Assembly (NCBI GenBank): GCA_029582265.1
Contig: CM055830.1
Coordinates: forward strand, 34,590,718-34,654,717
Source of the DNA: Zoroaster sp. YZ-2022
Lineage: Eukaryota; Echinodermata; Asteroidea; Forcipulatida; Zoroasteridae
DNA: 64,000 nt
Direction: 5' to 3'
Shown here: piece after piece, positions 19,580 through 32,909 of the stretch
Layout: each line of letters opens with the position of its first letter
How positions within the stretch are numbered: the first letter of the stretch is position 1
Translations under genes and position numbers: made by a program
The notes under the pieces: generated by a model
What the model saw: the letters and a program-made list of their open reading frames with translations, nothing else
What the model was told of the DNA's origin: nothing
The model's database searches: none

Positions 19580-21290
19580 GGGTCAATACTCTCGTTGTTA
19601 TGCTACAAAATGGTGTTATTTGCACGTTCGCCATCCTGTCATTTTTACGAGGCTTCAATTTCTCATGACAGGCTTCTGCAGGTGGACTGTAAATAATTTA
19701 ATCATTTTATGAACTCAAAACGTATGAATTCTCAAGAGGCAACCTATACATTTTGCCACATTAGATGAGTACAGTGTCGCCAATATACAATTTGCCACAA
19801 TCTTTTATCCTTTTGGATTTATACCAATGGCAATGTTGGTAAAGAAAGTGTACCGTCTTTGTAACATTGAATGCTGAATCAGTGAATAAATAAATCATAA
19901 TCTAACCATTTTCCTCCATGATCTAACACATACATTTCCTGTATATGCACATGCACTCCAATGACTCCTCCAAGATAGACTTTTCCGGCACCCAAAGGCT
20001 TCAGTTACCATGATAAAGAATAAAACTCACCTTATAATTATTCATAACGACGGCCTAAATGGGGTAGTTCTAACGATATCTATGCCCAATTGCATAAAAA
20101 GGTCATTATGATGTCCATACAGTATATAGGTCATTATCACACAGCACACAGTTATCTTCGTGAGCGTAATTTGCATATTGATCACGTGATCTACGTCGCA
20201 AAAGTTTGTCAAAAAGTGGAAGGCAAAATGGTCGTACGATGTTCGTAGTAAATGTCAGATTTTGAGCTTATCTGATTTAATCCAGCTTGTATGATCAGCA
20301 ACTATAGCCACAAAGTAAAACTCAACTTTGCTATATTCATCACTGAAAAGTAGTTTGTTTTGTTTTTAAATAAAAGAGTGTGGATTATGCGAACCGTTGC
20401 AATCATAGCTCTAAAAATTTAGACCACATAATGATATACAAAATTCAATCACCTGTATAGGTTTTACATCTTTATCAGGCGGTGGCCATCTTTGTCAGAT
20501 TCCCTGCACCAACGCACGATAAAAGTGCTGATTTTCAATACATAAAAGGGTCCAGACTATTTTCCTGCCAGCCTCGATTCGGTCATGTAGATTTGTATGG
20601 AATAAAAACAAGATGGCTATAGAGCGTAATAAAGGCATAGGAGAACATCAGTGTAATTTCAACGTATATGTTTAGCATGTCATTCAACCTTAGGTAATAT
20701 GATTCTATTCATTAGCATGACATGATGTGAAGTTGATCAAATTTGACCTTGTCTCCTTGTAATTTGTATACACAACGTATGCTTCATAGAATTCAACACC
20801 ATATCATCCATTACAATATCTTGGCAACCATAATTACGAGGTAATTCATTAACACGATTTATCGCCTTAGTGACACGAGCGATGAATTGAACCAGTCTCT
20901 GCGCTAATGGGTATAGCTCTTGGGTTATTTTTGAAGTCTTAATAATTAAACGGATAGGTCGCCCTTCTGCTCATGTAGAAGGTTTATACGGACAGTTGCT
21001 CTGGTATGATGTTGATGAGAAAAATGATATCGTGTCCGGAGTTACTAGCACAATTGAACTGGAGATGCTCGGCGGCAAAGTTTCCTTTGTTTCCCAGTTT
21101 GAAATGGTCCATTGCACGCTTTAACCAGTGCAATGTTTGATGAATTATATTATATCTCCATGTCATTCAATGTATCATTATAAAACACCAATCTTCTCAA
21201 TACTGTCTGGATAGATGTTCGGCCTATTGGTACATCGTGTCCTCTGATCTCTTTTATATCGACTTGATATAGAGAATTGGCCTAATGGTA
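19580..21290. other. Intergenic, no gene seen
   Basis: AT-rich. Includes a fragment around 20460-20620 of a second dispersed repeat, with catctttgtcagattccctg, related to text at 26.6 kb and 47.4-47.7 kb. No supported exon on either strand. Confidence 0.4.
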
Positions 21291-21570
21291 CCTACATGAG
21301 GCCACCGCAAGGCCATTTTATTATTATCAAGGTCACAGAGTTGTCTGAAACCTCCATTCAAAATGGCTGTCGAATATGCAACATGCTCACTTTCATAGTT
21401 ATCTTCTATACAATGTCAATTCCAGACGTGGAATCGAATACATTGAACTGTATCCATATTCAATTGGATTCGGTTACAAATACGAATACAAGTGTTGCAT
21501 TTGAAATGCAACGAAACGGAGTCGACTATGATAACGAATTCAAGTATTCTTATTGCAGGGTAAACTGACT

Positions 21571-21751
21571 GAATACGGACCCTGCAGGTAAAACGGATCC
21601 CTTGGTATGCGCAAGGTCTGCTGTATTGCGTAATTGTTATCTGAATGTATTCACTATAGTACCCTAGGATCTTTCAGACAACAGAGGTTACATATACATA
21701 ATAACGCGATATGGTACCAAGGGATCCGTTTTACCTGAAGGGTCCATATTC
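21571..21751. mobile_element. Short MITE with 37-bp terminal inverted repeats
   Basis: Left arm 21571-21607 and right arm 21715-21751 are inverted copies with two mismatches; shared part aggtaaaacggatcccttgg. The interior is about 107 bp. Target duplication is not clear and superfamily is not assigned. Confidence 0.75.
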
Positions 21752-21981
21752 CCCAAGTTAACCCTATCCGAGTATCTGCATTCGACCCCAGACCGTGCTC
21801 CAACCATTGCCCTATTCCCAATAAGGTAAACCTGGATATACTGGTGCTAGAGCTGGCGCATTATCGTTTGTAGGTGTGTTTGTGTGTGTGTGGTTAAGCC
21901 CCTCCCTTTACCTGATTCCTCACACCGGCTTTCATAAGCTTCCATTTGGGCTACCAACAATTATCTCTTGGGTCTGAAAGC

Positions 21982-22190
21982 CAGCGGCGTAGCCAGGACT
22001 TTTTCAGTGGGGTGCACAGGGGGGCATTGCTTTTCAGTGGGCGGCCCAGGGGGTATGGGTTTTTTCCCTTTTCTTTTTCTTTTCTGTTTTTTGTGGCATT
22101 ATGAGGATTTTTCGTGGGGGGCACCTGGGGGGGCACTGGAAATTTGTGGGGGGGGGGGCACGTGCCCCCCCCCCCGTGGCTACGCCGCTG
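21982..22190. mobile_element. hAT-type MITE with exact 8-bp target duplication
   Basis: The element starts cagcggcgtagccagg and ends tggctacgccgctg. The 8 bp on both sides are identical (ctgaaagc, 21974-21981 and 22191-22198). The interior is G-rich with poly-G tracts and no ORF. The ends match the cagtggcgtagc type seen in many animal hAT MITEs. Confidence 0.85.
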
Positions 22191-22859
22191 CTGAAAGCTT
22201 CTCGACAATAATGAAATTAGATCAGAAAGGTTTCTGAAACTGTTTTTAACAGGTCGATCTGAAAAAAGAAAGAAAAAAAACTAGACAGAGTAGCCCTCAG
22301 GAATATATGCTGCAGATATGACAGAATTCTTCATCTGCACGTTCGTGTTTTACTCAATATAATGTTTAGCATTTAGTATTGTTGAAAATGGTTTCGTTGA
22401 ATGACGTCTGCACAATTTGAATAGAACTACATGCGCTCACGAATGGCCTTTGAATAAGAAACTTAGCTTCTGAAAACATTGACCTTTTGAAGTACAGTGT
22501 GTGTAATTTTCATCTGAACCCTGTTGTTCATTGTATCCGTGCGAGCGTACTGAACATTATACATTCTGGCAGTGCTGAATGATCCACTTAAAACTTCGCA
22601 CACAGGTTGCCCGGTTAATTCCAATACACTATTGGCCTACAATGCGTCAAGGAAAACCACAGAAAATCGAAGGCCAATTCTAGAATCTAGAGCTTAATTT
22701 TTCCCAGCCATACTCGGCTAAACGAACCTGCTCTGTCGGCGCACAGGCGGGTTGTGTCATTCGGTGAGAACCGTCAATGACGATAAATGTTGTGAGTGAA
22801 CTTAGTCACGTTGCTTGTTTTCCTCATTAAAGAGGGTGGCATGTCATAAATTGTAGGAA

Positions 22860-23061
22860 AATTCTGTGTCGTAACAGACTATTCAACCGAACCGAGTCGG
22901 TGGTCACGGGCAGTTAAAGTCGTCATCGCTGCGCCAACTAATGGGTGTATTATACAGGTGGTTGTAGTCGTTATTTCTTGAATATCACAAGTTATAACTT
23001 GGAAGCAATAACATCTATCAAATCGCAGATGTGATTCTTTGCGGAGGCTAAAGGAATAAAG
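22860..23061 (+). other. Possible noncoding 5' exon
   Basis: A consensus donor (aaag|gtaagttt at 23061/23062) follows about 150 nt without long ORFs. Could be the first exon of a gene whose other exons I cannot find. Very tentative. Confidence 0.12.
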
Positions 23062-23739
23062 GTAAGTTTAATTGTGGTTGTTCTGACAGATTTTAGAAAC
23101 TGGGTTTCGGTCAGGTGGAATGTTTCAGAATATCAACATTTTCAGAAAGCAGTTTAAACTGACAGTATACGGACAGAATGTTGAACCCATGAACCGCCAC
23201 TTGTGCACATAGTCAAAGCATATGTTTAGTCAAAACGGCTACCGTCTCACTGGATGTGCATACATTCATTGCTGTGTTGTTCTATATAATCTTTTAAAGG
23301 AAAATCTGTGATGTTTGTCACATTTAGATAGAAAAGTGGCTGTTGTATTCTACGTTCAATGGAAATTGCTGATATATTGTTTCCATACGTAAGATAACCG
23401 CACTTGCCAATTGTTTGTGTTATTTATATCTGGTGTGTGTGTGTTTGTGAGTTACCTCTTCATTACAGGATTCGAAACAAAGTCTGTTAGATTCGAAAAG
23501 TGAGTCCATTCACTTTCCCCCCATCTTTCATACTGACCAAGGAAATTTGCGAATGCATAAGGTATTCTTGCCAGTACGATCTGCCGCTAATTGTTACCGA
23601 GTAGATATCGGTTCTCGAATGACTTGAAAAGTTCGAGGGTTCAATTCCCCCGTACTGAGGACTGTGGAGGTTTTAAGCCACCATAAACGTTTGGTAAAAT
23701 GGCTGTAAATGTATCTATATTTTATACGACTCGAGATAA

Positions 23740-23960
23740 ATGCATAATAACCAACGAAAGCGTAAGCTTAGTTCATTTTGTTGCTAATAAAAATACTGAA
23801 AATGAAAGTACTCTTTCCTAAATTAGAGCTGGAAATTATTTCACTTTTGTAAAAAGTGAAAGCACCTCAATTATTTTTACAGGTAGATTGATATCGTCAG
23901 CTTTACACAAGTATAGTAAGTTTTACAGTACAATTCGACAAGTTTTGTATTTTATAACTA
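23740..23960 (+). repeat. R1 repeat copy
   Basis: The 3' half of R1: agctggaaattatttcactt, then gatatcgtcagctttacaca and agttttacagtacaattcga. Confidence 0.55.
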
Positions 23961-24582
23961 CATATATTCCTTACCTTATCAGCAACAAGTATTTTACACG
24001 CTATGTAAAATAAATAACCAGCTCACTTGTATAAGGTTACTTTCCAAATTCCAAGAAACCTTTTATAGAAATTCACATCATTAGTCAATATAGCCTAGCA
24101 CTATTAATTCGACAATCTATTTGCAATTGAATAGAAAATAAATAGCTACGGGGAATAATAATGGTAGTTAATAGCACGAATGTCTGAGTGGGTCGGCCCC
24201 GTAACGTACGGCTTTGCCGTAGGCCTCACTTAGCCCAAACTGGCGGGACTTTATTTTTGTAACGAAGACTCCTCTCCTCTCTCCATTATTTAGAGGTTTA
24301 GACTTTTAGTCTTCAGATTTTCATTAACATTCATTTGTTTTAATTTATGGAAATCTTGTTTTGGATATTGAATAGATATTAAATAGACTTCTATTTCCAA
24401 AATGGCAAACTTTTACGGCCATCCAAAACTTTTAAGCTTCAACACCTGACCATGCCCAAATATTTTTCCAATTACCTCTTGCCCTACCCTGCCCCGTCCC
24501 GCCTCTACCTTTCTTTGTCCACTCTACGTATCAGCAACCCATTGAATATGCATATTGACAAATAGGGAGGCCACCAACGTAG

Positions 24583-24654
24583 GGCTATATGGCTCAGTTG
24601 GTTAAACGCCGGCACTTGAACCTGGAGGTCCCAAGTTCAAATCCTATTTTAGTG
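24583..24654 (+). pseudogene. tRNA-like sequence (pseudogene or SINE head)
   Basis: It has a good A box (tggctcagttgg) and a near B box (agttcaaatcc) at tRNA spacing. Acceptor and T stems do not pair, so it is not a functional tRNA. Confidence 0.4.
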
Positions 24655-24659
24655 AATTT

Positions 24660-27060
24660 TATTTCTTCAATCCACAATAAAGTAGGCTTATTTTTTATTT
24701 TTGGGGGGTAAAAACTCCTGTATACCTTTATTATTCCTGCTTTTAGAAAATTGTGACAACATTTTAAAAAAATGATTAAATTCTTTTGTCAGGATATTGA
24801 AAACCTGGATTTGATTTGCCTTACACCTAGGCCTGTAATATTTAAATAGTTTTGTCATGAATAAACCGCTGTTAATAGCGAGTTATTCTTGTCTCCGGTC
24901 ACATTTTTAAAGTAGTGCGTGCACAAAAAACTGAGCTCGTATCACAATGTTTTAGACTTTCCACCAGTCGATAGTAGAAAGAGAAATATACACAGGCCTA
25001 TAAACGTAGCCTGGGATTTCTTTGCAACCGCGCATGAAGCGACTCGTAATATGGATAGTTATCAACACTTGACCACACCACATAACCGGTTTTTAAGCAG
25101 TTCCAGTCATTCAAACAACTTAAGACCCCTCCCTCAGGTGGCTGGGCATGTTCGGTCGTTCCCCCTTTTTTTCGCCGTTGATGTAAATTTACCATATGTT
25201 GTTGTGGCCCCGAAGTTGTCCAGTGTTCCGCTTTCGAGACCCTAAATCCGCTCCTGCCTTCCTCCCCAAATAAGTATTTTTCAAGATGTTTCCATTTGTA
25301 GTCTCTCCATTTAAAACTGCAGGTTTAAAATTAATATTTTCAAAGACTTACGCGAGTGCGCGAGGTGTTTATAACACAAGGATGCGTTCTTAATCCGTGA
25401 ACGTTATTTTTTTTAGATTACTGTACTCACTGCAATGTTCCTTGTATTATCACGTGAGCGAGCATACACTTTTCCAATTAACACTTCCTCACACGACGCC
25501 AAACAAAAATGATGTCAATTTTGAGAAAATATTAACATATCATGATGTTACTTATGAATCATGTAGGCAGATCAACGGGTTTGACGCCATCCCAAAAAAC
25601 GTATTCGTGACGTACGCTCGAAGTGAGGATTCTTATGGGCTGAAAATTAGACGACAGAAAAACCCTTATTAGTTGCTTGTTCTTTACAGAAGACTGTTAG
25701 CCAGTCTAACCAATCCATCCAATTGCATTTAAATCATTCGCTTGATTTCTTTCTAACCGACAAGAAAGCTCCTCTCGGAAATCAAAAACGCACTTAGAAT
25801 ATTTGCATCGTCATTAGCTCCTTACCCTAATTCTCACAGATTTCATGGAATCTCACACAATGTTCCGCACTATTTAATGATGAAAGTAACCCATTACATC
25901 ATCCATCCGGGAATAATTCGAATCGAAATGTATGAAGAGTGCAATATGCATGACATAATTATCTGAAGATTTACGAAGTGGTCTCATTGAGGTCGTTTCG
26001 TGGGGGCTGGCCCCAGGGGAGCACGGCGTGTTGACCGACCGGTGCCTCGTCCCAGAAATAGATTAATTTAAACGGGTAATGAAGACGAATTAAGAGGAAC
26101 GGGGACACGTAAAAATTGGAGAACTATTATCTATCGAATAGAAGGGAGATTCATTCAAGCCTGGAGGGAAGAATGTTGATTGTTGGGGGGGGGGGGGGTA
26201 AAGAAATAAATGTACATTCTTGAAAAAACTGAATTCTTGAAATAGAGGCATATAAACACCCTGCAGCCATCTTGACTGGTCCCCTGTCCCCTCTCAAGGA
26301 TATAGACAGGCTCCGGGCGTACCATTCAAGGGGTTTCATTGGATACATTGTGCTAAATATCTACCGTCATGCTTTGAGGCTCGCACGGGAATGAACGCTA
26401 CACTACGCGCGTGGGTACTTCTGCCATCCAAATATCGCTGGAGATATTGCGCATGGACGCCCATAGGCATCGCGGGCAAGGTCAAAGTTGAATCTTGGGA
26501 AAAATATGGCGACCGCGGCCGGTATCTGGCGTAATTCACAAGCCTCAAAGCGTGACGTCAGATCTTCAGGCTAGCCTAGCTATAACTCAAATTCTCGTGA
26601 CCAAAGCGAGGCTATGTATTGTGAATCAGCACTATAATCCTACATGAGCACAGGGAATCTGACGAATAAAGGTCTATAGTTAAGGGACCATAAAACAGAA
26701 CGATTGTCGAAAAAATCATTTACTTTTTGCAGATTGATTCCAATTTTGCAGTGCCTGAAAACCTTTTTCATCTGATTTTAAATCCAAGCCACGTTTTTGA
26801 CAAAATTACATTTACAAAATAATATGCTTAGGTGTCTCAGGATAATTTTTACCAAAGGTGCAATGCCGAGTGTTGACAATATTCATTTTAAAAAGCTAAT
26901 AATCGCATTGTCTATATTCACGCTATAAATTATATAACCGAATGCACCAAACGAACCCTACCTGCTCCAGATAATGCACGGATCCAGTTTTATCCCGAGC
27001 TCATTTGTGTATATAGAAAAAAGTACAATATACGAAATGACTTACATTTCTCCACGTTAT
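24660..27060. other. Intergenic, no supported gene
   Basis: Contains a poly-G run at about 26190 and a fragment of the second dispersed repeat at 26570-26690 (minus strand of agattccctgtgc..). Open frames of 65-108 codons at 24919, 25397 and 26336 show no homology, splice support or signal that I can recognise. Confidence 0.4.
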
Positions 27061-27069
27061 GTGTCAGAG

Positions 27070-27095
27070 CATGGAGGAAGGATCCTTCCTCCATG
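27070..27095. repeat. Perfect 26-bp palindrome
   Basis: Arms catggaggaagga / tccttcctccatg are exact inverse complements with no loop. Function unknown. Confidence 0.8.
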
Positions 27096-27463
27096 GTCAG
27101 AGTCCCTGAGTAGTTTACAATGTCCCGTCAGTGACAAGCAAATATTGAACTTTGACCTTCGATCTGTCTGTCTCTTTGGTTGTCTTTGCATGGGTGCTGG
27201 TCAGTCCGTTTCTGTGGTTGTCTTATCTATGTTTATCTATATAATGTGACTGTCTCTGTTTGCAGAGTTGTAACAAGTCACTAAATATTGATGGGGACAA
27301 CTTGAGTCAAGTCATTGACATGCCAAAGCCGTGTCGAGTCAAGTCACTAAGTCTGCTTGCGTCGACTGCATGTCGGGTCTAGTCACTTATCATGCTCGAG
27401 TCAATTCTGAATGTTATGCTTAGAATTGGTAATTTAAAACAAAACAAATGGTCGAATTGTAAT

Positions 27464-30400
27464 GTAAAACTAACCTAGTGTAAAGCTGATGATGGTATAA
27501 ATATTTTTATGAAATAATTTTGTCCAAGGTGCTGCAATTTAAACTGAAATAATTTCCAGTTTAAACTTAGGGAAGAGAATTCTGCCCTAAATTTCACGTT
27601 TGAATGAGTACAACAAATATGAATAAACAGGTTGCTTGTTCAATGTATATCTTGATTCAAGAAGAGGTGGAGCAGATCTAGGGTCTAAAAGGGGGAGGGG
27701 CACACGACAAAAAAGGGGGTCACCAAAAATGTATGGAATCTACATGCACAACGATAAAGAAGAAGGAAATACGAACTCGTAGAAGCAGATTTGTTAACAT
27801 TATCAATGTTGTACGTTCCCTTTAAATCTCAGGTTTTATAAAACTGATTATATCATGACTCTCGAACATAGATGTGTGAGTCTGCTGCGTGGCAAACTAA
27901 CATGTCATGACATTATTCCTTTTGTCACACGTGATAAAGATCTGGCGATAGGATGCCGGGCCAATGTATTATCGCTTAGTGCCGACAAATGTTTAATCTT
28001 TAATGCATTGCGTTACTTCTATAAAGACTTGTCTCTTGTGGAGTCGTATTGGAGGCAGAGACTGTATGTCTGTCTCTCCCTCTCTGTTGTTGTCTGATTG
28101 AGTCTGTATGTTAGTTTTTATGGTAATAAAACCAATTAGGAATCCTCAAAACCGCCAATAGCACAGAATCTGGTAAGCCTGATGAAACCTATGAAGAGAA
28201 GGTGATGAAGTCATGTTTATTTTTTTTATATGGGAGAAAACCCCACACAAAATTAACATTCTAGGGAAAACCCACGTTTTCTATCATGTAGGGACTGAAA
28301 ACCCAATCCACATGTCAGCCCGGGCTGAGTGGGATTCAAACCCAGGTCCACAGAGGGAAAAGGCGAGGAAAGAACTGCTATAAGCCAACCTGATCTCCCT
28401 TGGTCTGTCAGTTCAGTCTGTATGTCTAGTTGTTTGTGTCTAAATGATTATCTCCCAGTACAGTCCATTTGTCTGTCTATTTTGTAATTGTGTCTGATCT
28501 GTCGTTTTATCTATGTATTATACCTGTCTGTTCGTCTGAATCTGTCCATCTGTTTATCCGTAAAACTAACCTAGTGTAAAGCTGATGATGGTATAAATAT
28601 TTTTATGAAATAATTTTGTCCAAGGTGCTGCAATTTAAACTGAAATAATTTCCAGTTTAAACTTAGGGAAGAGAATTCTGCCCTAAATTTCACGTTTGAA
28701 TGAGTACAACAAATATGAATAAACAGGTTGCTTGTTCAATGTATATCTTGATTCAAGAAGAGGTGGAGCAGATCTAGGGTCTAAAAGGGGGAGGGGCACA
28801 CGACAAAAAAGGGGGTCACCAAAAATGTATGGAATCTACATGCACAACGATAAAGAAGAGGGAAATACGAACTCGTAGAAGCAGATTTGTTAACATTATC
28901 AATGTTGTACTTTCCCTTTAAATCTCAGGTTTTATAAAACTGATTATATCATGACTCTCGAACATAGATGTGTGAGTCTGCTGCGTGGCAAACTAACATG
29001 TCATGACATTATTCCTTTTGTCACACGTGATAAAGATCTGGCGATAGGATGCCGGGCCAATGTATTATCGCTTAGTGCCGACAAATGTTTAATCTTTAAT
29101 GCATTGCGTTACTTCTATAAAGACTTGTCTCTTGTGGAGTCGTATTGGAGGCAGAGACTGTATGTCTGTCTCTCCTCTCTGTTGTTGTCTGATTGAGTCT
29201 GTATGTTAGTTTTATGGTAATAAAACCAATTAGGAATCCTCAAAACCGCCAATAGCACAGAATCTGGTAAGCCTGATGAAACCTATGAAGAGAAGGTGAT
29301 GAAGTCATGTTTATTTTTTTATATGGGAGAAAACCCACACAAAATTAACATTCTAGGGAAAACCCACGTTTTCTATCATGTAGGGACTGAAAACCCAATC
29401 CACATGTCAGCCCGGGCTGAGTGGGATTCAAACCCAGGTCCACAGAGGGAAAAGGCGAGGAAAGAACTGCTATAAGCCAACCTGATCTCCCTTGGTCTGT
29501 CAGTTCAGTCTGTATGTCTAGTTGTTTGTGTCTAAATGATTATCTCCCAGTACAGTCCATTTGTCTGTCTATTTTGTAATTGTGTCTGATCTGTCGTTTT
29601 ATCTATGTATTATACCTGTCTGTTCGTCTGAATCTGTCCATCTGTTTATCCGTAAAACTAACCTAGTGTAAAGCTGATGATGGTATAAATATTTTATGAA
29701 ATAATTTTGTCCAAGGTGCTGCAATTTAAACTGAAATAATTTCCAGTTTAAACTTAGGGAAGAGAATTCTGCCCTAAATTTCACGTTTGAATGAGTACAA
29801 CAAATATGAATAAACAGGTTGCTTGTTCAATGTATATCTTGATTCAAGAAGAGGTGGAGCAGATCTAGGGTCTAAAAGGGGGAGGGGCACACGACAAAAA
29901 AGGGGGTCACCAAAAATGTATGGAATATACATGCACAACGATAAAAAACAGGAAATACGAACTCGTAGAAGCAGATTTGTTAACATTATCAATGTTGTAC
30001 TTTCCCTTTAAATCTCAGGTTTTATAAAACTGATTATATCATGACTCTCGAACATAGATGTGTGAGTCTGCTGCGTGGCAAACTAACATGTCATGACATT
30101 ATTCCTTTTGTCACACGTGATAAAGATCTGGCGATAGGATGCCGGGCCAATGTATTATCGCTTAGTGCCGACAAATGTTTAATCTTTAATGCATTGCGTT
30201 ACTTCTATAAAGACTTGTCTCTTGTGGAGTCGTATTGGAGGCAGAGACTGTATGTCTGTCTCTCCCTCTCTGTTGCTGTCTGATTGAGTCTGTATGTTAG
30301 TTTTTATGGTAATAAAACCAATTAGGAATCCTCAAAACCGCCAATAGCACAGAATCTGGTAAGCCTGATGAAACCTATGAAGAGAAGGTGATGAAGTCAT

Positions 30401-30746
30401 GTTTATTTTTTTTATATGGGAGAAAACCCCACACAAAATTAACATTCTAGGGAAAACCCACGTTTTCTGTCATGTAGGGACTGAAAACCCAATCCACATG
30501 TCAGCCCGGGCTGAGTGGGATTCAAACCCAGGTCCACAGAGGGAAAAGGCGAGGAAAGAACTGCTATAAGCCAACCTGATCTCCCTTGGTCTGTCAGTTC
30601 AGTCTGTATGTCTAGTTGTTTGTGTCTAAATGATTATCTCCCAGTACAGTCCATTTGTCTGTCTATTTTGTAATTGTGTCTGATCTGTCGTTTTATCTAT
30701 GTATTATACCTGTCTGTTCGTCTGAATCTGTCCATCTGTTTATCCG
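27464..30746. repeat. Tandem array: three ~1.09-kb units
   Basis: Units start at 27464, 28560 and 29652, each at gtaaaactaacctagtg, and the last ends at tatccg (30746). Lengths are 1096, 1092 and 1095 bp; differences are single bases and small homopolymer changes, so the duplication is recent or homogenised. Each unit opens with a reverse R1 segment interrupted by an aagggggaggggcacacgac insert. An 80-codon ORF follows, then a tRNA-B-box-like ggattcaaacccag, and finally a tgtctgtctg-rich end. Confidence 0.95.
27855..28097 (+). CDS. 80-codon ORF in array unit 1 (unknown)
   Basis: Starts MTLEHRCVSLLRGKLTCHDI and is identical in sequence in the three units up to the last few codons (also 28951-29196 and 30041-30283). 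No family is recognised. Identity between copies may only reflect recent duplication, so this is weak evidence of coding. Confidence 0.15.
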   Translation: MTLEHRCVSLLRGKLTCHDIIPFVTRDKDLAIGCRANVLSLSADKCLIFNALRYFYKDLSLVESYWRQRLYVCLSLSVVV

Positions 30747-30754
30747 TCTCCTCT

Positions 30755-30817
30755 CTTTCCCCTTCATTCCCCCTTCATTCCCCCTTCATTCCCCCTTCAT
30801 TCCCCCTTCATTCCCTC
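30755..30817. repeat. Minisatellite, unit ttcattccccc
   Basis: About five 11-bp units directly abut the right end of the tandem array. Confidence 0.9.
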
Positions 30818-30859
30818 CCAGATTATGTAAAATCTGATGCTGTTTTATATTAAAGTAAT

Positions 30860-32580
30860 TTCATTGCAAGGGGGATGTTATTTCAGCATATTCGTTCGTC
30901 CGTGCTGTAACAAGATTACGCCTATTGAGGGGTGATACACGACGGTCTAGCCCCACTATAATAAACCCCCGAGTGAGTTCCAAGGGGTTCGGACAGTTCG
31001 CATCAACGGTTTCCTCTCTTAAGTTCTGTTTAATCAAATCGATTGTTGGCGTTAGAGACCTGTTGGATTATCATCCGGAGTCCGTGCCACTTATTAATGT
31101 TTTCATTTTCGCCATAAAGTTGTGTTTTGTGAAGTATGACTTCTTCGGGCACGGAGATGAGGTTGAGTACTTACGTAGTTGCATGCTTACGTTAATTTTA
31201 TATACGTTAAAGTAAAGTTTCTGTTCATGTGACAGTTTCTGCCGCCCAAGATGAGTTGACTTAATGAGAAAACGTGTTTGCCATCGTGTTTGTATGCACA
31301 TCTCCCTTTATATCAAAATGTACACCAAACCGATTTTGCCCAACAATTTAATAATGAAAATCCAAACGAAGGGTAGATTAAATGAAGATGATTAATTACT
31401 TTGGGAAATGCTGTGACGTGACGTTCGCTTCCTGACACGTCTTGAATGCGTGAGTATTCCACGTCCAAAGTACGCCACATAACAAGTGGTTTGAAATAAT
31501 CAATATGTCGTGAAACAGCTGTTTAAACTTGAAGCGCCCTCTTTCGAAATTCTCTGTGAAAGGCACAAATCATGTATGTTTCTTTTTAAATATTTTTAAA
31601 TTTTTAAATTTCATGATGTAGCTATCCATATAACATCCATATAACGTTCATATAGCATGACAAACATAGTTGTAACTAACAGTGAATTAGATTTTGCATA
31701 TTTTTTGTTATTGCTTTCCAGACATCACATCAACATGGATATTTGATGATGCCTGCCATTACAATAATACAGCTTTTGCCTTGCACTGTCTGACTGGGGG
31801 CGCTCTTTATGTAAATGAGTACCTTCATGAGTCGCATCAGCAATAAAAACTGTCATGGCGCAGCTTTAGCGAGATGAATTTTGACATTTAAATGACTAGT
31901 TTAGATGTGCCAGATTTCAGTCTTACCGCTTTTAAGCTACAAACATAAATCCCGTAATGGAAGGAGAGTGATAAATTGATAGAAAGGCTCAGTGACGTAT
32001 TGGGACTGGGCACTAATGGAGAGTATTTATACCGATCACATTTGGATACTGCTCACTCAGTGCGCACACCTCAACGACAAGAAATATCACCCATCACATT
32101 ATGAACACGAAGGCGTTGGACTAAACTATTGATAAATATAGTTAACACTTCGAGGTAAAACTGTCATTATGTTTTGCTCATGGGAACAGGAAAATATTTC
32201 TGAAACTGAGCTGTTAAAGTTTCAGCTCGCTACCATGTACAAACTGGGGTGTTAAAATAACACCGGTGGTGTAAATTTTATTTAGCTTGGGTGTTCATAT
32301 AGGATATACTCATAAACTTCAAAGTTAGAATTGCATCTGCAAAAACATCTTCTAAACGTGAGTATTATTTCTATTACATTTGTATCTGTACACACCTAAT
32401 GGCAAAAACCTATGACAAAACATTGGCAAACATTTTAATTAGTAAATATAAATTGCGACAGTGATTTTCTTGATTTTTATTTGTAAATATAAGATATGTT
32501 ATGTTTCATTGAACAAGAATTATAAAACATATCAAGGCATTATTTCACTGGGCAAAATTTGGTAAATTAGAAACAAGTCC
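30860..32580. other. Intergenic, no supported gene
   Basis: A 96-codon frame at 30925 and others nearby have no recognisable homology. The AT-rich run near 31585-31620 and short direct repeats (ccatataac) near 31625-31655 are the only structures noted. Confidence 0.35.
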
Positions 32581-32589
32581 TTAAAAAAA

Positions 32590-32905
32590 CGGGGTTCTAT
32601 GGCCGAGCGGTCTAGTGCATCGGATTTGTGTTCTGATGGCTGAGTCGCCAGAATGTGGGTTCGAATCCCAGCCGCGACCGTGGTGCTTGTGTCCTTGAGC
32701 AAGGCACTTTACCGTAATTGCTTCTCTTCACCCAGGAGTATAAATGGGTACCTGGCAATAGCTAGGGAAGTAACCTGCGATAGACTGGCATCCCATCCAG
32801 GGGGAATGGAAATATTCTCAGTCGTTTCATGCCAACGAAACCGGAGATAAACACCGGCCTGATGAGCCAATATGGCTCGGGACAGACTTTACTTTTACTT
32901 ACAAA
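32590..32905 (+). mobile_element. tRNA-derived SINE, different 3' tail
   Basis: Head tatggccgagcggtctagtg, B box gggttcgaatccc, centre gtgtccttgagcaaggcact. The tail, however, reads aaaccggagataaacaccgg, gagccaatatggctcggg and actttacttttactt, unlike the gcgctatataaat tail of most copies in the window. This suggests the same head and centre with a different LINE-partner tail. Confidence 0.8.
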
Positions 32906-32909
32906 TAAG

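Noticed and set aside
23630..23665. tRNA T-arm-like gagggttcaattccccc
   Set aside because: No A box or acceptor stem at the right distance.
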